A stretch of 64,000 bases of DNA, taken from the NCBI RefSeq assembly GCF_003346815.1, contig NZ_CP031217.1, forward strand, positions 1,426,001-1,490,000, written 5' to 3'. Positions 7,756 to 16,386 of the stretch are shown one piece after another. The notes below the pieces were generated by a model. That model saw only the letters and a program-made list of their open reading frames with translations, did not search any database and was not told where the DNA came from. The stretch comes from Halarcobacter bivalviorum. Its GTDB lineage: Bacteria; Campylobacterota; Campylobacteria; Campylobacterales; Arcobacteraceae. The position numbers were made by a program, and so were the translations under genes. Position 1 is the stretch's first letter; every line of letters begins with the position of its first letter.

Positions 7756-8283
7756 TTATATTTTAATCTCTAGGCTTTCCAAATATGAGATTGAATAACT
7801 ACTCTCTTCATATTTTATATTTGTTAAAAGAGAGTGAATTAGCTTAATTGTTCCTCCATGGGAACAAACTAAAATATCCTTATTTTTAGGAAGAGTAGCT
7901 AAAAAGTTTTTTACTCTTTGTTTGTACTTTTCAATTGATTCTAAAGCAATAAACTCATGCCAAACTTCAAAAGAAGATAAGTATCTTTCATCATAGATGG
8001 GCATCTTTGAAATCTCATCAAAGGATTTCCCTTCAAACTCATCTTTAAACTTTATTTCCCTTAATCTTTCATCTTTTATATAAAAAAGTTTTAGTAAATC
8101 TAGAGTTTGTGTACATCTTTTTAAATCAGAAGAGTAGACTAAATCATATTTTTGTTTTTGTAAACTTTCTATTTTTTTATAGTCTACAAGTGAAGTATCA
8201 ATTTCTAAATCAATATGTCCATTGTAACACTTTTGATTTTTTAAAGCTAATGGTGCATGTCTTAGGAAAGTTATAATAGCCAT
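7756..8283 (-). CDS. cobC: alpha-ribazole phosphatase (histidine phosphatase family)
   Basis: 175 aa. The phosphohistidine motif FLRHAPL is at 6-12, and CSHGGTIKLIHSL near 140 supplies the second catalytic His. In cobalamin assembly CobC removes the 5' phosphate from alpha-ribazole phosphate or from adenosylcobalamin phosphate. It is the last gene of the nine-gene leftward operon, 10 bp after cobS, and this context decides the call over other members of the phosphoglycerate-mutase-like superfamily. It is somewhat shorter than the roughly 200-aa Salmonella enzyme. Confidence 0.85.
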   Translation of the reverse strand: MAIITFLRHAPLALKNQKCYNGHIDLEIDTSLVDYKKIESLQKQKYDLVYSSDLKRCTQTLDLLKLFYIKDERLREIKFKDEFEGKSFDEISKMPIYDERYLSSFEVWHEFIALESIEKYKQRVKNFLATLPKNKDILVCSHGGTIKLIHSLLTNIKYEESSYSISYLESLEIKI

Positions 8284-8293
8284 TGATTTTCTT

Positions 8294-9049
8294 TTAATTT
8301 AGCCAAAATAAGCAAACTGTTATAAAAAGAACTATCTCAACAAATTCCAAATTAAAACCTAAAGTATCCCCATTTAGAAAACCAAGATTCTTTTCTAAAA
8401 ATAGTGAGAATAAAAAAGTAAAAACTAAAGCTATAAAAAATAGTGTAAAGGCTTTAAAACCAATAAGAACTAAACATACTATAAAATAAAGAGCAAAGGC
8501 TATTTTAAAGCTTGTAAATGAGCTTTTCATTAAGCCTACAAAAGAGGATTTAAACTCATTTGTTTTTGTCATAAACTGTACTGATACTCTACTTATAATA
8601 GCAATTGCAATTATTTCTAAATACATTTGATTTAAAAAAAGCATCACTAAGGCTGCTACTTTAATACAAACAAAGCCTAAAGCATATAAAAAGCCCATAG
8701 CTCCAATTGTAGGCTCTTTTATGACTTTATAGGCATCTTTACCACTATGTTTAGCGTATAAAGCATCTACCACATCTAAAATAGCTTCAGTATGAATAAA
8801 ACCATAAAACATCATATATAAAAAAGCACAAATAATTGCTCCAAGATAAGATAAATCTTCTAGAAGATAAAAAGCAAGACAAGCCCCAAGAGATAAAACA
8901 GCACCCACAAGAGGAAGAAAAAACATTAAATAGTTGATAATCTCTTTTTTTGATAAGTCTACATTATTATCAAACTTTATTGGTATTATTGAAAAGTAAC
9001 TAAAGGCAAATTTTAGTCCTAATATCAAATCTTTATTCACTAATTTCAT
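8294..9049 (-). CDS. cobS: adenosylcobinamide-GDP ribazoletransferase
   Basis: 251 aa integral membrane protein with six or more hydrophobic segments. The acidic metal-binding motif characteristic of CobS is seen in GFIHTEAILDVVDALYAKHSGKDA (split here as TEAILDVVDALYAKHSG, about 87-103). It joins GDP-activated cobinamide to alpha-ribazole, the last ring-assembly step. It overlaps the end of cbiP by 17 bp on one side and is 10 bp from cobC on the other, as expected for one transcript. Confidence 0.92.
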   Translation of the reverse strand: MKLVNKDLILGLKFAFSYFSIIPIKFDNNVDLSKKEIINYLMFFLPLVGAVLSLGACLAFYLLEDLSYLGAIICAFLYMMFYGFIHTEAILDVVDALYAKHSGKDAYKVIKEPTIGAMGFLYALGFVCIKVAALVMLFLNQMYLEIIAIAIISRVSVQFMTKTNEFKSSFVGLMKSSFTSFKIAFALYFIVCLVLIGFKAFTLFFIALVFTFLFSLFLEKNLGFLNGDTLGFNLEFVEIVLFITVCLFWLN

Positions 9050-10427
9050 TTATTATTCTTTTTATATCTAATCTCTTTTCTAAAGAACAAATAAAACTAT
9101 CTATATGCTCTTTTTTATAGGCTTTAAAATCAAACTCTTTATACTCTTGATGTAAATCTTTAAAAAGATAAGTTCTAAATTCATCTGAATCAAAAACTCC
9201 ATGTACAAAAGTTCCATAGATATTTCTGTTTTGATAAAAAAGTGGATATTTTTTACTCTTCCCGTGATGTATTTCAAAACCTTCAAGCTCTACACCAAAG
9301 ATTTCATAACTTCCTTTTTCTAGTGTTTTCTCTTTTTCAAAAACTATTTCATCATCTATGAAACTAAACCCCTCTTCTTTTGTAGGCTTATCATTTTCTA
9401 AAGCATAACAATCATTAAGAGTTTCAAACATCATCTCATAACCACCACAGATACCTAAAAGTTTGCCTTGATATGCTTTTATTCTATCAAATAAGCCATT
9501 TTCTTTTAGCCATTTTAAATCTTTGATTACAAGTTTAGAACCAGGCATTATTACCATATCAAATTTATCTAATGAAATATTTGTCTCTACAAACTCTAAA
9601 TTGATTTGCTCATGGGCTATTAAAGGCTCAAAATCATTATAGTTACTCATATACGGATAAAAAATAACTGCTATATTTAAAATTGCATTTCTACTATTTT
9701 GAGCGTAGTTTTTCAAGCTTTGAGAATCTTCAAAACCTAAATTAAAAGGAGTATAAGGTAATACCCCTAAAACAGGTATTTTAAAATCCTCTTCTATTAT
9801 TCTAACACCTTCATCAAAAAGAGTTAAATCTCCTCTAAACTTGTTTACTATTACACCAATTACATTCTTACGAAGTTTTTCGGGCAATAAATGGTAAACT
9901 CCATAAATAGAAGCAAAAACTCCGCCTTTTTCAATATCTGCAACAAGTATAATTTTTGTATCAAACTCATCAGCCATATAAATATTTGAAAGGTCTTTAT
10001 CCATAAGATTAAGCTCTACTGGACTTCCTGCACCTTCGCAAACTATACAATCATACTTTTCATTAAGATAGTTAAAACATCTATTTACAGCTGGTTTAAG
10101 TAAATCTAAGTCTCGGTAATACTCTCTTACATCTTTATTTGTAACAACTTTACCTTCAACTATAAGAGAAGCAGAACTTCCTCGTCCTGATTTTAAAAGT
10201 ACTGGATTTAGATGATAAGAGGTTTCAACTCCTAAAACTTTTGCTTGAAAGTATTGAGCTACTGCTATTTCACTACCATCATCACAAACAAAAGCATTGT
10301 TTGAAACATTTTGAGCTTTAAAAGGAGCTACACTATAACCCATCTTTTGTAGAATTTTTGCTATTACAAAAGTGATTGTAGATTTACCAGCATCACTACT
10401 TGTACCAAAGATTGATATATTTTTCAT
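9033..10427 (-). CDS. cbiP: cobyric acid synthase (amidotransferase)
   Basis: 464 aa. The N-terminal ATP-binding domain has the P-loop-like GTSSDAGKST (8-17). The C-terminal glutamine amidotransferase domain has the nucleophile Cys in LLGICGGYEMMF and the conserved HGVFDSDEFR segment near the end. It amidates four side chains of adenosylcobyrinic acid a,c-diamide. The name cobQ is used for the same enzyme in the aerobic pathway. It overlaps cobS by 17 bp and follows cobU by 4 bp. Confidence 0.95.
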   Translation of the reverse strand: MKNISIFGTSSDAGKSTITFVIAKILQKMGYSVAPFKAQNVSNNAFVCDDGSEIAVAQYFQAKVLGVETSYHLNPVLLKSGRGSSASLIVEGKVVTNKDVREYYRDLDLLKPAVNRCFNYLNEKYDCIVCEGAGSPVELNLMDKDLSNIYMADEFDTKIILVADIEKGGVFASIYGVYHLLPEKLRKNVIGVIVNKFRGDLTLFDEGVRIIEEDFKIPVLGVLPYTPFNLGFEDSQSLKNYAQNSRNAILNIAVIFYPYMSNYNDFEPLIAHEQINLEFVETNISLDKFDMVIMPGSKLVIKDLKWLKENGLFDRIKAYQGKLLGICGGYEMMFETLNDCYALENDKPTKEEGFSFIDDEIVFEKEKTLEKGSYEIFGVELEGFEIHHGKSKKYPLFYQNRNIYGTFVHGVFDSDEFRTYLFKDLHQEYKEFDFKAYKKEHIDSFICSLEKRLDIKRIINEISE

Positions 10428-10431
10428 TTCT

Positions 10432-10935
10432 TTACTTTAATCTACTTGCTAAGCCAAGCTTCACTTCATAAACTTCATCACAAATCTGTGCTAATTTTTG
10501 TCCAACAATTCCTGTCATATCTACAAACTTTCTACTTTCACTATCAAAGGGAATGATTCCAGAGTTTACATCATTTAAAACAAAAACAATATTTGCATCA
10601 AGCTTTGAAATCTCTTCTAATTGAGTTATTAAATACTCTTCATCTTCTTGAATATTGTTAAATAACCACATAGACATACAATCCACTAAAAAAGTTTCCT
10701 CAGCCTTTAAATTTTTTGGTAAAACCTTTAGTAAATCTTTTGGTTCTTCTATTGTAAGGAATTCATCTTTTCTTTGAAGCTTATGCTTATCAATTCTTTT
10801 ATGCATCTCTTTATCATTAAAACTATTATCATAGGTTGCTAGATAATATGGTTTCTTAGAACTTAGACTTAAAGCCTTTTTTTCTGCTAGATTTGATTTA
10901 CCAGATTTTTGACCACCAAAATATAGTATTTTCAT
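10432..10935 (-). CDS. cobU: adenosylcobinamide kinase / GTP transferase
   Basis: 167 aa, typical length. Walker A is FGGQKSGKS (6-14), and the His that is guanylylated in the family lies in RIDKHKLQR. It phosphorylates adenosylcobinamide and then transfers GMP to it. Only 2 bp separate it from cobT and 4 bp from cbiP. Confidence 0.93.
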   Translation of the reverse strand: MKILYFGGQKSGKSNLAEKKALSLSSKKPYYLATYDNSFNDKEMHKRIDKHKLQRKDEFLTIEEPKDLLKVLPKNLKAEETFLVDCMSMWLFNNIQEDEEYLITQLEEISKLDANIVFVLNDVNSGIIPFDSESRKFVDMTGIVGQKLAQICDEVYEVKLGLASRLK

Positions 10936-10937
10936 TT

Positions 10938-11996
10938 TTAACCTAAAAAACTTTCTACTTTTTGAGTAAGCTCTTCTTTTGAAATTCCATTTAATAAAGC
11001 ATAAGTTAATGCACCACCTGCTCCAACTCCCTCTTTTGCTTCCCCTTCATCATAAAGCTTTAAAGCAGGATGTTCTGATAATGAAAAGTCAAAGTCAGCA
11101 TAATAAGCACTTACTTTTAAATCATTTAATTCTAAAAGTGCTTTTATATCACTCTTTTCATCTTCATAAACCCATTTTGTAGTACAAAGAGCAAGATTTG
11201 AAGTCTCTAAATGTCCTTCCATCTGTTTTAAAACTGAATTTACAATCAATAAAGCACAAGCCATTTGAGTACCACCAGCTAAAATTACTTTTGTTTGATT
11301 ATTTAAACCTAAAAGAAATCCTGCTACAAAGATAAGCATATTATCTGATACCTTTGAAAGTCTGGCAAAAATATCATCACTCTCTTTTATATTTGAAAGT
11401 GCCTTTTCAATTGTTTCATTTCTTATATCATTTGGTACATTTTTAAAACTACTACTAAACATCTCTTTACACTCATAACCTAAAGCAAGAGCAGTTGTTG
11501 CGGCTGTTGTTGTACCACTTGGAACAGATTCAGCAAGAATAATATAATCATCTTTACACTCAAACTCTTGTCCAAAATCTAAACCCTTTTTAAATACATC
11601 CATTGCATCAATATTTGCACCTGTTGAAATATCTTCAGAAGGAGCAATACTGAAATCATGTGTTTTAAAATAATCTATCTTAGGTAATACTTGTACTCCT
11701 AAGTTTAAAACTTCAATATTTGAAAAAGGTTTTAAAAGATGAGTAGCCCTTGTAAGCAGTGCCGGAGTTGGTACGCCTTTAGGAGTTTCTGCAATAGATT
11801 CTAAACTTCTAACTTCTCCACATGTTAAAAACTCACTATCTAATGTAGGAGTTAGATATATTTTCCCTGGTATTCCAGCTTGTGTAATTCCTTCAATATC
11901 AGCAGTTTTTGTATTACTTATTGCTAATAAAAAAGTTGCTCTTTTACCTCTTAAAAACTCTATTAAATCATTTGTACCAAGAATATTTTTTATCAT
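10938..11996 (-). CDS. cobT: nicotinate-nucleotide phosphoribosyltransferase, archaeal-type CobT
   Basis: 352 aa. The sequence (ISNTKTADIEGITQAGIPG near 27, AESVPSGTTTAATTALALG near 155) corresponds to the CobT branch described as TIGR00303, common in archaea, cyanobacteria and Campylobacterota, rather than the enterobacterial one. It makes alpha-ribazole phosphate by transferring phosphoribose from nicotinate mononucleotide to the lower-ligand base. It lies 8 bp after bluB, which makes that base. The glycine-rich end (GVGAGGALTYAL) fits a phosphate-binding loop. Confidence 0.88.
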   Translation of the reverse strand: MIKNILGTNDLIEFLRGKRATFLLAISNTKTADIEGITQAGIPGKIYLTPTLDSEFLTCGEVRSLESIAETPKGVPTPALLTRATHLLKPFSNIEVLNLGVQVLPKIDYFKTHDFSIAPSEDISTGANIDAMDVFKKGLDFGQEFECKDDYIILAESVPSGTTTAATTALALGYECKEMFSSSFKNVPNDIRNETIEKALSNIKESDDIFARLSKVSDNMLIFVAGFLLGLNNQTKVILAGGTQMACALLIVNSVLKQMEGHLETSNLALCTTKWVYEDEKSDIKALLELNDLKVSAYYADFDFSLSEHPALKLYDEGEAKEGVGAGGALTYALLNGISKEELTQKVESFLG

Positions 11997-12004
11997 AACT
12001 TTTC

Positions 12005-12628
12005 CTATAACTTTGTAATTTCTTCAAGAGTTTTTTTCTTTTCCCAACCAATTTTTTTAAGTTCTGGTTCATCTATAAACTCTTTTACATATCCAACTGT
12101 TAAATATGCAATCAATTTATAATCTTCATTTATATCTAATATTTTCTTAATCTTTTTTGGTTTTAAAATACTAACCCAACCTACTCCAATACCATAAGCT
12201 CTAGCCATAAGCCAAAAATTTTGAATAGCACAAACAACGCTATATTCTCCGACTTTTTTTTGAGTAGTTTGACCTAAGACATCTTTTTTAGGTTTTTTAT
12301 ATAAAACGGCAATATTTAAATAAGACTCTTTTATACCTTCAAGTTTTAAGTTTGGATAGATTTCATTTGTTTTAAAAATCTTTTTTGCTTTTTTATTCTC
12401 TTTTTGAAAGTTTTTGTAGACTTTTTCTCTTTGTTTATTATCTTTAATTATTATAAATTTCCAAGGTTGAGAAAAACCTACTGAAGGAGCATTATTAGCA
12501 GCTTCTAATAATTCATTTAAAATAGTATCATCAATCTTTTTATTTAAAAATCTATTCCCTCTTATGTCTCTTCTTGATGATATTATATCTTTTAATGAGG
12601 AAATAGCCTTTTTATTAAATTTGTTCAT
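12005..12628 (-). CDS. bluB: 5,6-dimethylbenzimidazole synthase
   Basis: About 207 aa, nitroreductase fold. Two BluB hallmarks are present: SSRRDIRGNRF (about 17-27) and NAPSVGFSQPWKF (about 46-58). BluB cleaves reduced FMN with molecular oxygen to yield 5,6-dimethylbenzimidazole, the lower ligand of cobalamin. I chose ATG at 12628; a TTG at 12646 would add six residues. Either start lies inside the end of cbiL, so translation is probably coupled. Its presence means the organism can make true cobalamin when oxygen is available. Confidence 0.88.
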   Translation of the reverse strand: MNKFNKKAISSLKDIISSRRDIRGNRFLNKKIDDTILNELLEAANNAPSVGFSQPWKFIIIKDNKQREKVYKNFQKENKKAKKIFKTNEIYPNLKLEGIKESYLNIAVLYKKPKKDVLGQTTQKKVGEYSVVCAIQNFWLMARAYGIGVGWVSILKPKKIKKILDINEDYKLIAYLTVGYVKEFIDEPELKKIGWEKKKTLEEITKL

Positions 12629-13292
12629 TTCTATTATGAAAATCAATAAATAGAGTCATATATTTATCAACCTTCTCTTTTTTATGTTCCAAAATCGTCT
12701 CACCTTTGTAGTTTAGATTTTCAAAGGTATATATATCATTTTTTTCTTTTATTTTATCTGTAGTCATTCCAATTTTTGGTCTCATATAAACAGTTGTAAA
12801 AGGAACTTTTCTTTTATGTAAAGGTCTTATAATAAAACTACTATCACCTACACAAAGTGGTTTTTTAACCTTTGCAGAAGCATGAGAAAAAGAAGTAACT
12901 CCAGGAATAACTTCACTATTTTCATAAACTTCTTTATGTTGTTCTTTTATAATATCCAGTAAATAGTATACAGTACTATAAACAGCACTATCTCCTAAGG
13001 TTACAAAAGACAAGCTATCATATTTTTTAAAAGAGTCTTCGATTATATCAACTTGCCTTTGCCAATCATCAGTTTTAAACTTCATTGGAGTATACATTGG
13101 AATAATATCTTTTTCAAAACCATACTCATCCATAAGTTTTTTAACTATTTTATAAGTCATTGACCTAGTAAAACTATTATCTGCACTTTTTGTAGGAATA
13201 CAGATTGCATCACATGTTTGTAAAGCTTTTAAGGCCTTTAAAGTGATTAGTTCATAATCACCAGGGCCTAAAGATACCATATATAACTTCAT
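12615..13292 (-). CDS. cbiL: cobalt-factor II C20-methyltransferase
   Basis: 225 aa tetrapyrrole methylase. SAM-binding motifs: MVSLGPGDYELITLKAL (5-21), TLGDSAVYST in the middle, VIPGVTSFSHASA near 130. The glycine-rich first loop and the LGDS motif place it in the CbiL/CobI group. It methylates C20 in the cobalt-early pathway, directly after cobalt insertion by CbiK, whose gene lies 8 bp upstream. Its end overlaps bluB. Confidence 0.9.
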   Translation of the reverse strand: MKLYMVSLGPGDYELITLKALKALQTCDAICIPTKSADNSFTRSMTYKIVKKLMDEYGFEKDIIPMYTPMKFKTDDWQRQVDIIEDSFKKYDSLSFVTLGDSAVYSTVYYLLDIIKEQHKEVYENSEVIPGVTSFSHASAKVKKPLCVGDSSFIIRPLHKRKVPFTTVYMRPKIGMTTDKIKEKNDIYTFENLNYKGETILEHKKEKVDKYMTLFIDFHNRNEQI

Positions 13293-13300
13293 ATATTTTC

Positions 13301-14143
13301 CTAATATGTCATTGTTTTATGACTAATACCAAGCATCTTAAATGACTCTTTGATATTCTTTATAAAAATCTCTTGTGTTTGAGGTAACTCTAAAAGATTA
13401 AAGTTCTCACTTTGTGTTAAAGAAGGTGCAATAAAAGACTCAAATTCATCACTTAAATCATCTTTTATTTCAAACATATCTTTTATATAATGATTTCCAC
13501 TAACTAAAAGTAAAGGAACAACTTGAACCTTTTTAAAGCCTTTTGATTTAATCTTCTGTTTTATTGCATCATTAATTGCAAAATATGGGAAAGCTCCTTC
13601 TAAAGAACAGGCAAAATTTCTTTCGTCAATCATCTCAAGCAAATCACTTGTATAAGAAATAGAATCAATTCCAACTGTATTTAATTTTGGTGTTCCATGA
13701 ATAATATATAAGTTTGCAGTATCCTCTTTACTTACTTGCTCATTTAAATTTTTTAAATACGATGTTGTATCTTTTGTAGTTGTTAATAAAGCATTAGTAA
13801 TACCAAGATTTGCCAAAGAAAAGTGTTTAAAACCATCAACAATTTTCTTTAAAAACTCATGTTCATCAGTAGGATAGATATTTACAGAAACTACCACCAC
13901 ATGTTTGTATCCTTGCATATCTACATCTGCAAGAGTTTGTGGAAGATTTTTATAAATCTCTTTTTTCTTTTTCTTTAAAAGTTTAATTACCATTCTTGAA
14001 GAAAAAGAGGTAAACACCTCACAATCTGGGTATTCCTCTTTTACTTTAGCTTCTAAGTCCAAATATTTTTGTTGTTCAATAACTGAACCAAAACAAGCTA
14101 ATACAATAGCTCTTTTTCTATTGTAATGTCTAAATCTTTTCAT
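13301..14143 (-). CDS. cbiK: sirohydrochlorin cobaltochelatase
   Basis: 280 aa, class II chelatase of the CbiK type. Metal-binding His residues are expected in IIHGTPKLN (about 145) and in VSGNHYIKDM (about 205), the counterpart of the GDHxxxDM segment of CbiK. The N-terminus IVLACFGS is typical. Commitment to CbiK rather than CobNST shows the cobalt-early, oxygen-independent ring route. Its ATG overlaps the cbiM stop (TAATG), pairing the chelatase with a cobalt importer. Confidence 0.9.
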   Translation of the reverse strand: MKRFRHYNRKRAIVLACFGSVIEQQKYLDLEAKVKEEYPDCEVFTSFSSRMVIKLLKKKKKEIYKNLPQTLADVDMQGYKHVVVVSVNIYPTDEHEFLKKIVDGFKHFSLANLGITNALLTTTKDTTSYLKNLNEQVSKEDTANLYIIHGTPKLNTVGIDSISYTSDLLEMIDERNFACSLEGAFPYFAINDAIKQKIKSKGFKKVQVVPLLLVSGNHYIKDMFEIKDDLSDEFESFIAPSLTQSENFNLLELPQTQEIFIKNIKESFKMLGISHKTMTY

Positions 14144-14823
14144 TATTTTGCGCTATTATATAATCTTGCCTCAACATAAGGACTTGATTTGAAACTACTT
14201 AATGCTTTTGCACCTGCAAGAACTGCTAAATCAATAAATGGTTCTAAAATAACAACACTCATATATGCAGAACTAAATGCTAATACGGCATTTAAATTTT
14301 CAACACCAAAACCTTGTCCATATAGAGCCCAAAAAGCAACCCAAGTAACAATACCACCTTGATACATTAAAGATAGTTTTAAAGCATCTTTATATTTAAT
14401 ATCTTTGTAAGCCATATTTTTAGGAATAATTCTATTTGCTACATACATCATTGCAAATAAAGGCATTAAAAGAGTAGTAACATTAATCGCATATTGTGGT
14501 AAATCAAAAGGTGCGAAAAATAGACCTTGAACTAATAAACCTGCTGCTAAACCAAATGCTGTAGGAGCAGCTCCTAAAATTAAAAATAGCGTTGAACCTA
14601 AAATAAAGTGTACCTCAGATACCCCAACTGGATGATGAGGAAACACCTCAAAAAACATAAATACTAAAATAGTAGCAACTAATGTTTTAACTATTGTAGG
14701 TAAAAACCCACTGTTTTTGATTGTCTCAACTGCTAATTTTGTAGCAATACCAAATGAAACGGCAGCCGTCCCATAACTTAAAGCCATTTTTGCGCCATGC
14801 ACAACACCTGCTTCTATATGCAT
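14143..14823 (-). CDS. cbiM: CbiM-type cobalt transport membrane protein
   Basis: 226 aa with about six to seven membrane helices. The N-terminus MHIEAG keeps the Met1-His2 pair that binds the metal in CbiM/NikM. It is the substrate-specificity component of an ECF-type transporter. No cbiN, cbiQ or cbiO gene is in the operon or window, so it may work with components encoded elsewhere or alone. It is the first gene of the leftward cobalamin operon, with AAAGGA 8 bases before the ATG, and is coupled to cbiK. Nickel specificity cannot be excluded from sequence alone. Confidence 0.85.
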   Translation of the reverse strand: MHIEAGVVHGAKMALSYGTAAVSFGIATKLAVETIKNSGFLPTIVKTLVATILVFMFFEVFPHHPVGVSEVHFILGSTLFLILGAAPTAFGLAAGLLVQGLFFAPFDLPQYAINVTTLLMPLFAMMYVANRIIPKNMAYKDIKYKDALKLSLMYQGGIVTWVAFWALYGQGFGVENLNAVLAFSSAYMSVVILEPFIDLAVLAGAKALSSFKSSPYVEARLYNSAK

Positions 14824-15108
14824 AGGTAGTCCTTTATTAAAAAATTAAAATGTAAAGTAAAATTTGTAATCTAAAATTGATTATTTTGTTAATGTTAGTA
14901 AAATTTGAGAATTTTCTGGGGGATCTAAAGAATTTATTTCGTTTTCATAAGCTCTTTTGTGGTATAAGTTGTTATTAGTTTCTACACTACATAACTTATT
15001 TATTGTCGAAAACATCGCAATTGTTGACAATTTAAAGTAACGTTTATTATACCCTCTAAGATTTTTCATGGCTGAAGTATAGCTAAAAAAAATTATATAG
15101 AGGTAAAA
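14824..15108. promoter_or_regulatory. divergent cobalamin promoter region and long cbiM leader
   Basis: 285 bp between cbiM and cbiA. On the minus strand a -10 (TATAAT, 15046-15051, preceded by GGG) predicts a start near 15039 and a cbiM leader of about 215 nt. Immediately downstream lies an inverted repeat TTGTC/GACAA (15003-15007 and 15026-15030) that can also fold in RNA with an inner AACA/TGTT stem. No B12-box of a cobalamin riboswitch is visible on either strand. A 62-codon minus-strand frame (14881-15069) has no ribosome site and covers the -10, so I do not count it as a gene. Confidence 0.5.
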
Positions 15109-16386
15109 GTGAACTCAATTCTTATTTCTGCTGTTTCATCAAATCAGGGAAAAACTATTCTTTCTACTGCATTACTATACTATTTTAAAAAGAGTGTAAG
15201 ACCTTTTAAAATTGGTCCAGACTATATTGATCCACAATTTCATGAAATAGTTTGCAACACAAAATCAATAAATCTTGATACCTTTATAATGAATGAGCCT
15301 CAAGTAAAATGGCTTTTTAATAAATACTCAAATAAAGAAGTTTCTATCTTAGAAGGAGTAATGGGCTTTTATGATGGTATGGATAAAGGTTGTTCAGCTT
15401 ATGATATAGGAAAATTATTAAATATTCCAACTATTTTACTTCTTGATGCTAGCGGTTCATATATAACTATTAGTGCTGTATTAAAAGGTCTTAAAACCTA
15501 TAAAGAAGATAACACTATAAAAGCTATTGTTTTAAATAAAGTCTCTTCAAAAATGCACTTTGAATTAATCAAAAAACAAATAGAACAAGACTTCCAAGGT
15601 AAAAATGAGATAAAAGTACTTGGCTGGATAAAAAAAGATTTACCAAGTTTAAGAGATACTCACTTAGGACTTGATTTAAAAGATGCAAAAAAAGAGGTCT
15701 TAGAAAATATCTCTAAAGAGGTTTTAGAGAATATTGATTTAGAAACTTTAAAAGAGATATCTTTATATGAAAAAGAATCTATATCAAACTATCCCTTTGA
15801 AGAGATAAAAAAGATAAACAAAAAAGCTACTGTTGTTTATGATAAAAACTTCTCCTTCTTATATCATGATAACTTAGAAACTTTAAAAGAGTTATTTAAT
15901 GAAGTAGAAGTTATTAGTTCAACTAAAGATGAAAAAATTAGCTCTAATAGTGACTTTGTATTTATACCAGGAGGTTATGTAGAAACAAAAGAAGCCTATG
16001 AAAGAGTTAAAAATTCACAAAACTTCAAAGCATCATTAATTGAACATATAAATAAAAACAAACATATCTATGCAGAGTGTGCAGGGCTTTTATATTTAAG
16101 TAAGGGTGTAGATAAAAAAGAGATGGCAAAAATCTTAGAAGTAAGCTTTTCACTTACCAATAAGAGAGTACGTCTTGGCTATTACTATAGTCAAAGTGGT
16201 TTAAAAGGTCATGCTTTTCACTATACAAAACCCCTTGATACTTCTTTGGGCTGTGATATTTTAAGTAAAAAGATTAACTCAAAAGGTGAAGTAGGAGCTT
16301 GGAAGAAAAAAAATGTATATGGAACTTATCTACATACAATGTTTAGAAATAATATAAATATATTAAAGGATTACTTTGGAATTTAA
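15109..16386 (+). CDS. cbiA: cobyrinic acid a,c-diamide synthase
   Basis: 425 aa, GTG start with GAGGT 6 bases upstream. The N-terminal ATPase part has SSNQGKTILST (10-20), and IGPDYIDPQFHE follows. The C-terminal amidotransferase part has VFIPGGYVE and the nucleophile in YAECAGLLYLS, with Ala where many homologues have Gly after Cys. It amidates carboxylates a and c of cob(II)yrinate. First gene of the rightward operon; the stop region overlaps cbiC by 11 bp. Also called cobB in aerobic-pathway naming. Confidence 0.94.
   Translation: MNSILISAVSSNQGKTILSTALLYYFKKSVRPFKIGPDYIDPQFHEIVCNTKSINLDTFIMNEPQVKWLFNKYSNKEVSILEGVMGFYDGMDKGCSAYDIGKLLNIPTILLLDASGSYITISAVLKGLKTYKEDNTIKAIVLNKVSSKMHFELIKKQIEQDFQGKNEIKVLGWIKKDLPSLRDTHLGLDLKDAKKEVLENISKEVLENIDLETLKEISLYEKESISNYPFEEIKKINKKATVVYDKNFSFLYHDNLETLKELFNEVEVISSTKDEKISSNSDFVFIPGGYVETKEAYERVKNSQNFKASLIEHINKNKHIYAECAGLLYLSKGVDKKEMAKILEVSFSLTNKRVRLGYYYSQSGLKGHAFHYTKPLDTSLGCDILSKKINSKGEVGAWKKKNVYGTYLHTMFRNNINILKDYFGI

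Noticed and set aside
14881-15069. 62-codon minus-strand frame as a gene before cbiM
   Set aside because: It has no ribosome site, unusual composition, and contains the likely -10 of cbiM; more probably it is leader sequence.
14824-15108. Cobalamin riboswitch before cbiM or cbiA
   Set aside because: Neither strand shows a B12 box or the long conserved core; the region is AT-rich with only a short inverted repeat. The gap before btuB (72 bp) is too short for one.
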